Positions 5,595 to 6,841 of a DNA stretch of 6,841 nt are shown in pieces. The notes under the pieces are model-generated. The model searched no databases. It was not told the origin of the DNA and worked only from the letters and a program-made list of their open reading frames with translations. Made by a program: the position numbers and the translations under genes. The first letter of the stretch is position 1; each line of letters starts with the position of its first letter. The DNA lies in the NCBI GenBank assembly GCA_022707725.1, contig JAKJAB010000173.1:1-6841 (forward strand), given 5' to 3'. Source of the DNA: Chloroflexota bacterium. GTDB lineage: Bacteria; Chloroflexota; Anaerolineae; B4-G1; SLSP01.

Positions 5595-6737
5595 TCAAGC
5601 CGCTTCGCCTTCCCCGTTTGCCCAACGGTACAGCAAGCTATCGACATCATCCAACGAAATCTGTTTTTCGTCCGCCAGCGCTTTGATGTGCGCGGTGATC
5701 GTCTTGATGTGCGCGTCATCCAGCGCCAGGCCCAGTTGTTCGGCGCGGTTCTTGATAGCGTTCCAGCCCGTGAGCCGGTGCGCGATGCTGACATAGCGGG
5801 TCAGCCCAAACGCCTGGGGGTCGATGATTTCGTAGGTCTCCGGGTTGTTGAGGATGGCTTTGGCGTGGATGCCGGCCTTGTGTGTGAAGGCCGTGATGCC
5901 GGTGATGTAGTTGTTGAAGGGCACGTCCACGCCGACCATCTGTGCGACGGTGGTATCGATGGTGCGCAGCAGGGGCAAGTCGTACTTGGCAACCGACGCC
6001 GGATCGGTGGCGTAGAGCCGCGCAATCAGCCCGCCGAGCGGCGTGATGCCATTGCGCTCGCCGATGCCCAACACCGTCGTATCCACGTGCGTCGCGCCGG
6101 CGTCGAGCGCCTCGTAAGCGTTGGCGATGGCGCAGCCGGAGTCGTTGTGCCCGTGGAACTCGATGTCGCAAGCCACACGCCCGCGCAGCTCGCGCACCAG
6201 CTCGTAGACCTGGCGCGGCGTCGCCACCCCGACCGTGTCGGCGATGCCCACGCGGTGCACGCCAACGCGATCCACCGCCTCGTAGATGCGAAACAGGTCG
6301 CGCGGATCGCTGCGGAACGAGTCCTCGGTGCTGAAGCGCACGCGCACGCCTTGCGAGAGCACGAATTCGACCACTTCCAGCGCCAGATCGATGATTTCCT
6401 CGATACTCTTCCCGTGGCTGAACTCTCGCAGCATCGACGATGCGCCAATGACGACGTCCACCCCATCCACGCCGGTCTCGATGGCTTTCCTGGCGTCTTC
6501 GATGTGGCAGCGGATGTGCGTCAGGACGCTACAGCGCAGGCCCAGACGCGCGATGGCCTTCACGTCCTCGTAGCTCTGCGGGGACGCCAGCGGTGAGGTC
6601 AGCTCGAGACATTCCACGCCGAAGGCGTCCAGCAGGCGGGCGATCTCGAGTTTCTGCGCCGTCGTGAAACTCGCCCCCACGAATTGCTCCCCTTCCCGTA
6701 ACGTCGATTCGATGATAGCAAACTGTTGCAAAATCAT
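5595..6737 (-). CDS. hcs: Homocitrate synthase
   Basis: Condenses acetyl-CoA with 2-oxoglutarate to homocitrate, the first step of lysine synthesis by the alpha-aminoadipate route; cytoplasmic, divalent-metal dependent, DRE-TIM metallolyase superfamily (with LeuA and NifV). The 380-residue length and the motifs match Thermus thermophilus HCS closely: STLREGEQF with R14 and metal ligand E15, ASPQS (51-55), VLTHIRC with H74 in the position of the Thermus active-site His72, FSTEDSFR (135-142), EFHGHND with metal ligands H195 and H197, GIGERNGITPLGG (224-236), and FNNYITGITAFTHKAGIHAKAI in the C-terminal part. There is no LeuA-type C-terminal regulatory domain; in Thermus, lysine inhibits by binding at the active site. 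The residue in the DSTLRE position is E10 rather than aspartate. The start at 6737 is fixed by GGAGG four bases upstream. Homocitrate for nitrogenase (NifV role) is an alternative, but no nif gene is nearby. Confidence 0.92.
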   Translation of the reverse strand: MILQQFAIIESTLREGEQFVGASFTTAQKLEIARLLDAFGVECLELTSPLASPQSYEDVKAIARLGLRCSVLTHIRCHIEDARKAIETGVDGVDVVIGASSMLREFSHGKSIEEIIDLALEVVEFVLSQGVRVRFSTEDSFRSDPRDLFRIYEAVDRVGVHRVGIADTVGVATPRQVYELVRELRGRVACDIEFHGHNDSGCAIANAYEALDAGATHVDTTVLGIGERNGITPLGGLIARLYATDPASVAKYDLPLLRTIDTTVAQMVGVDVPFNNYITGITAFTHKAGIHAKAILNNPETYEIIDPQAFGLTRYVSIAHRLTGWNAIKNRAEQLGLALDDAHIKTITAHIKALADEKQISLDDVDSLLYRWANGEGEAA

Positions 6738-6741
6738 GGTT

Positions 6742-6746
6742 CCTCC
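6742..6746 (-). promoter_or_regulatory. Shine-Dalgarno of hcs
   Basis: A purine-rich stretch reading AAGGAAGGGGAGGAACC on the minus strand ends just before the ATG at 6737; its GGAGG (6746-6742) lies four bases from the start codon. This is the strongest ribosome binding site in the window and settles the hcs start. Confidence 0.85.
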
Positions 6747-6773
6747 CCTTCCTTGAGATTGATAAAGACTACT

Positions 6774-6838
6774 TTTAGCAGCAGATTTTGCAGATCGAGT
6801 AGATTTTTACCCGGTTTGCAGCGTATAAATCTGCTAAA
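6774..6838. repeat. GCAGAT-rich inverted repeat upstream of hcs
   Basis: AGCAGATTT (6780-6788) is perfectly inverted as AAATCTGCT (6827-6835). Because CAG is doubled in the left arm, TTTAGCAG (6774-6781) also pairs with CTGCTAAA (6831-6838). Further GCAGAT and TTGCAG copies lie between (6790-6795, 6816-6821). The stretch is AT-rich against GC-rich surroundings. It occupies the likely promoter and leader region of hcs and reaches the window edge. I could not place a convincing -10/-35 pair here. It may be an operator or leader structure, or a piece of a dispersed intergenic repeat. Confidence 0.5.
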
Positions 6839-6841
6839 TCC

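Noticed and set aside
5535..6596. 353-codon plus-strand frame
   Set aside because: Antisense of homocitrate synthase, with low-complexity composition (R, D, V, H rich) and no family motifs.

Overview
The window looks like ordinary chromosome from a GC-rich bacterium. The best guess, from the overall feel of the proteins, is a member of the Chloroflexota (Anaerolineae-like) or a neighbouring deep-branching phylum. That is inference: there is no rRNA marker here. The clues are a bacterial LonA with long acidic insertions, a Thermus-type homocitrate synthase (alpha-aminoadipate route to lysine), a COG1216-type GT2 glycosyltransferase, and TATAAT promoters placed so close to start codons that at least one mRNA is probably leaderless.

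Layout. Positions 1-2280 (minus) hold the first 760 codons of the ATP-dependent protease Lon; the gene runs off the left edge two codons after its catalytic serine. Positions 2281-2472 are a divergent control region: an extended -10 promoter for lon with a leader of about 113 nt carrying a perfect 9-bp hairpin, and back to back with it a promoter for tatD whose predicted start falls at the tatD ATG. Positions 2473-5274 (plus) hold tatD (metal-dependent nuclease), a long-chain trans-polyprenyl diphosphate synthase, and a GT2 glycosyltransferase only 6 nt further on. The glycosyltransferase is broken by a one-base frameshift near 4776-4790. Positions 5261-5332 are an array of nine 8-bp tandem repeats at a convergent gene junction. 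It contains the stop codon of the glycosyltransferase on one strand and the stop codon of a 48-codon GNAT acetyltransferase remnant (5328-5474, minus) on the other. Positions 5475-5594 hold overlapping, mutually exclusive inverted repeats downstream of homocitrate synthase (5595-6737, minus). Positions 6738-6841 are its upstream region, with a strong Shine-Dalgarno and GCAGAT-rich repeats.

How the genes fit together. No single pathway unites them. Lon is protein quality control; TatD is nucleic-acid repair or processing; the prenyl synthase makes the isoprenoid tail of a quinone or lipid carrier; the GT2 enzyme probably adds sugar to a cell-surface polymer or lipid; homocitrate synthase starts lysine synthesis. 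The prenyl synthase and GT2 are probably co-transcribed. I see no phage, transposase, CRISPR, tRNA or rRNA. I did not find a convincing new multi-gene system. The most interesting points are non-coding: the repeat array that closes two convergent reading frames, the structured lon leader, and the alternative hairpins behind hcs.
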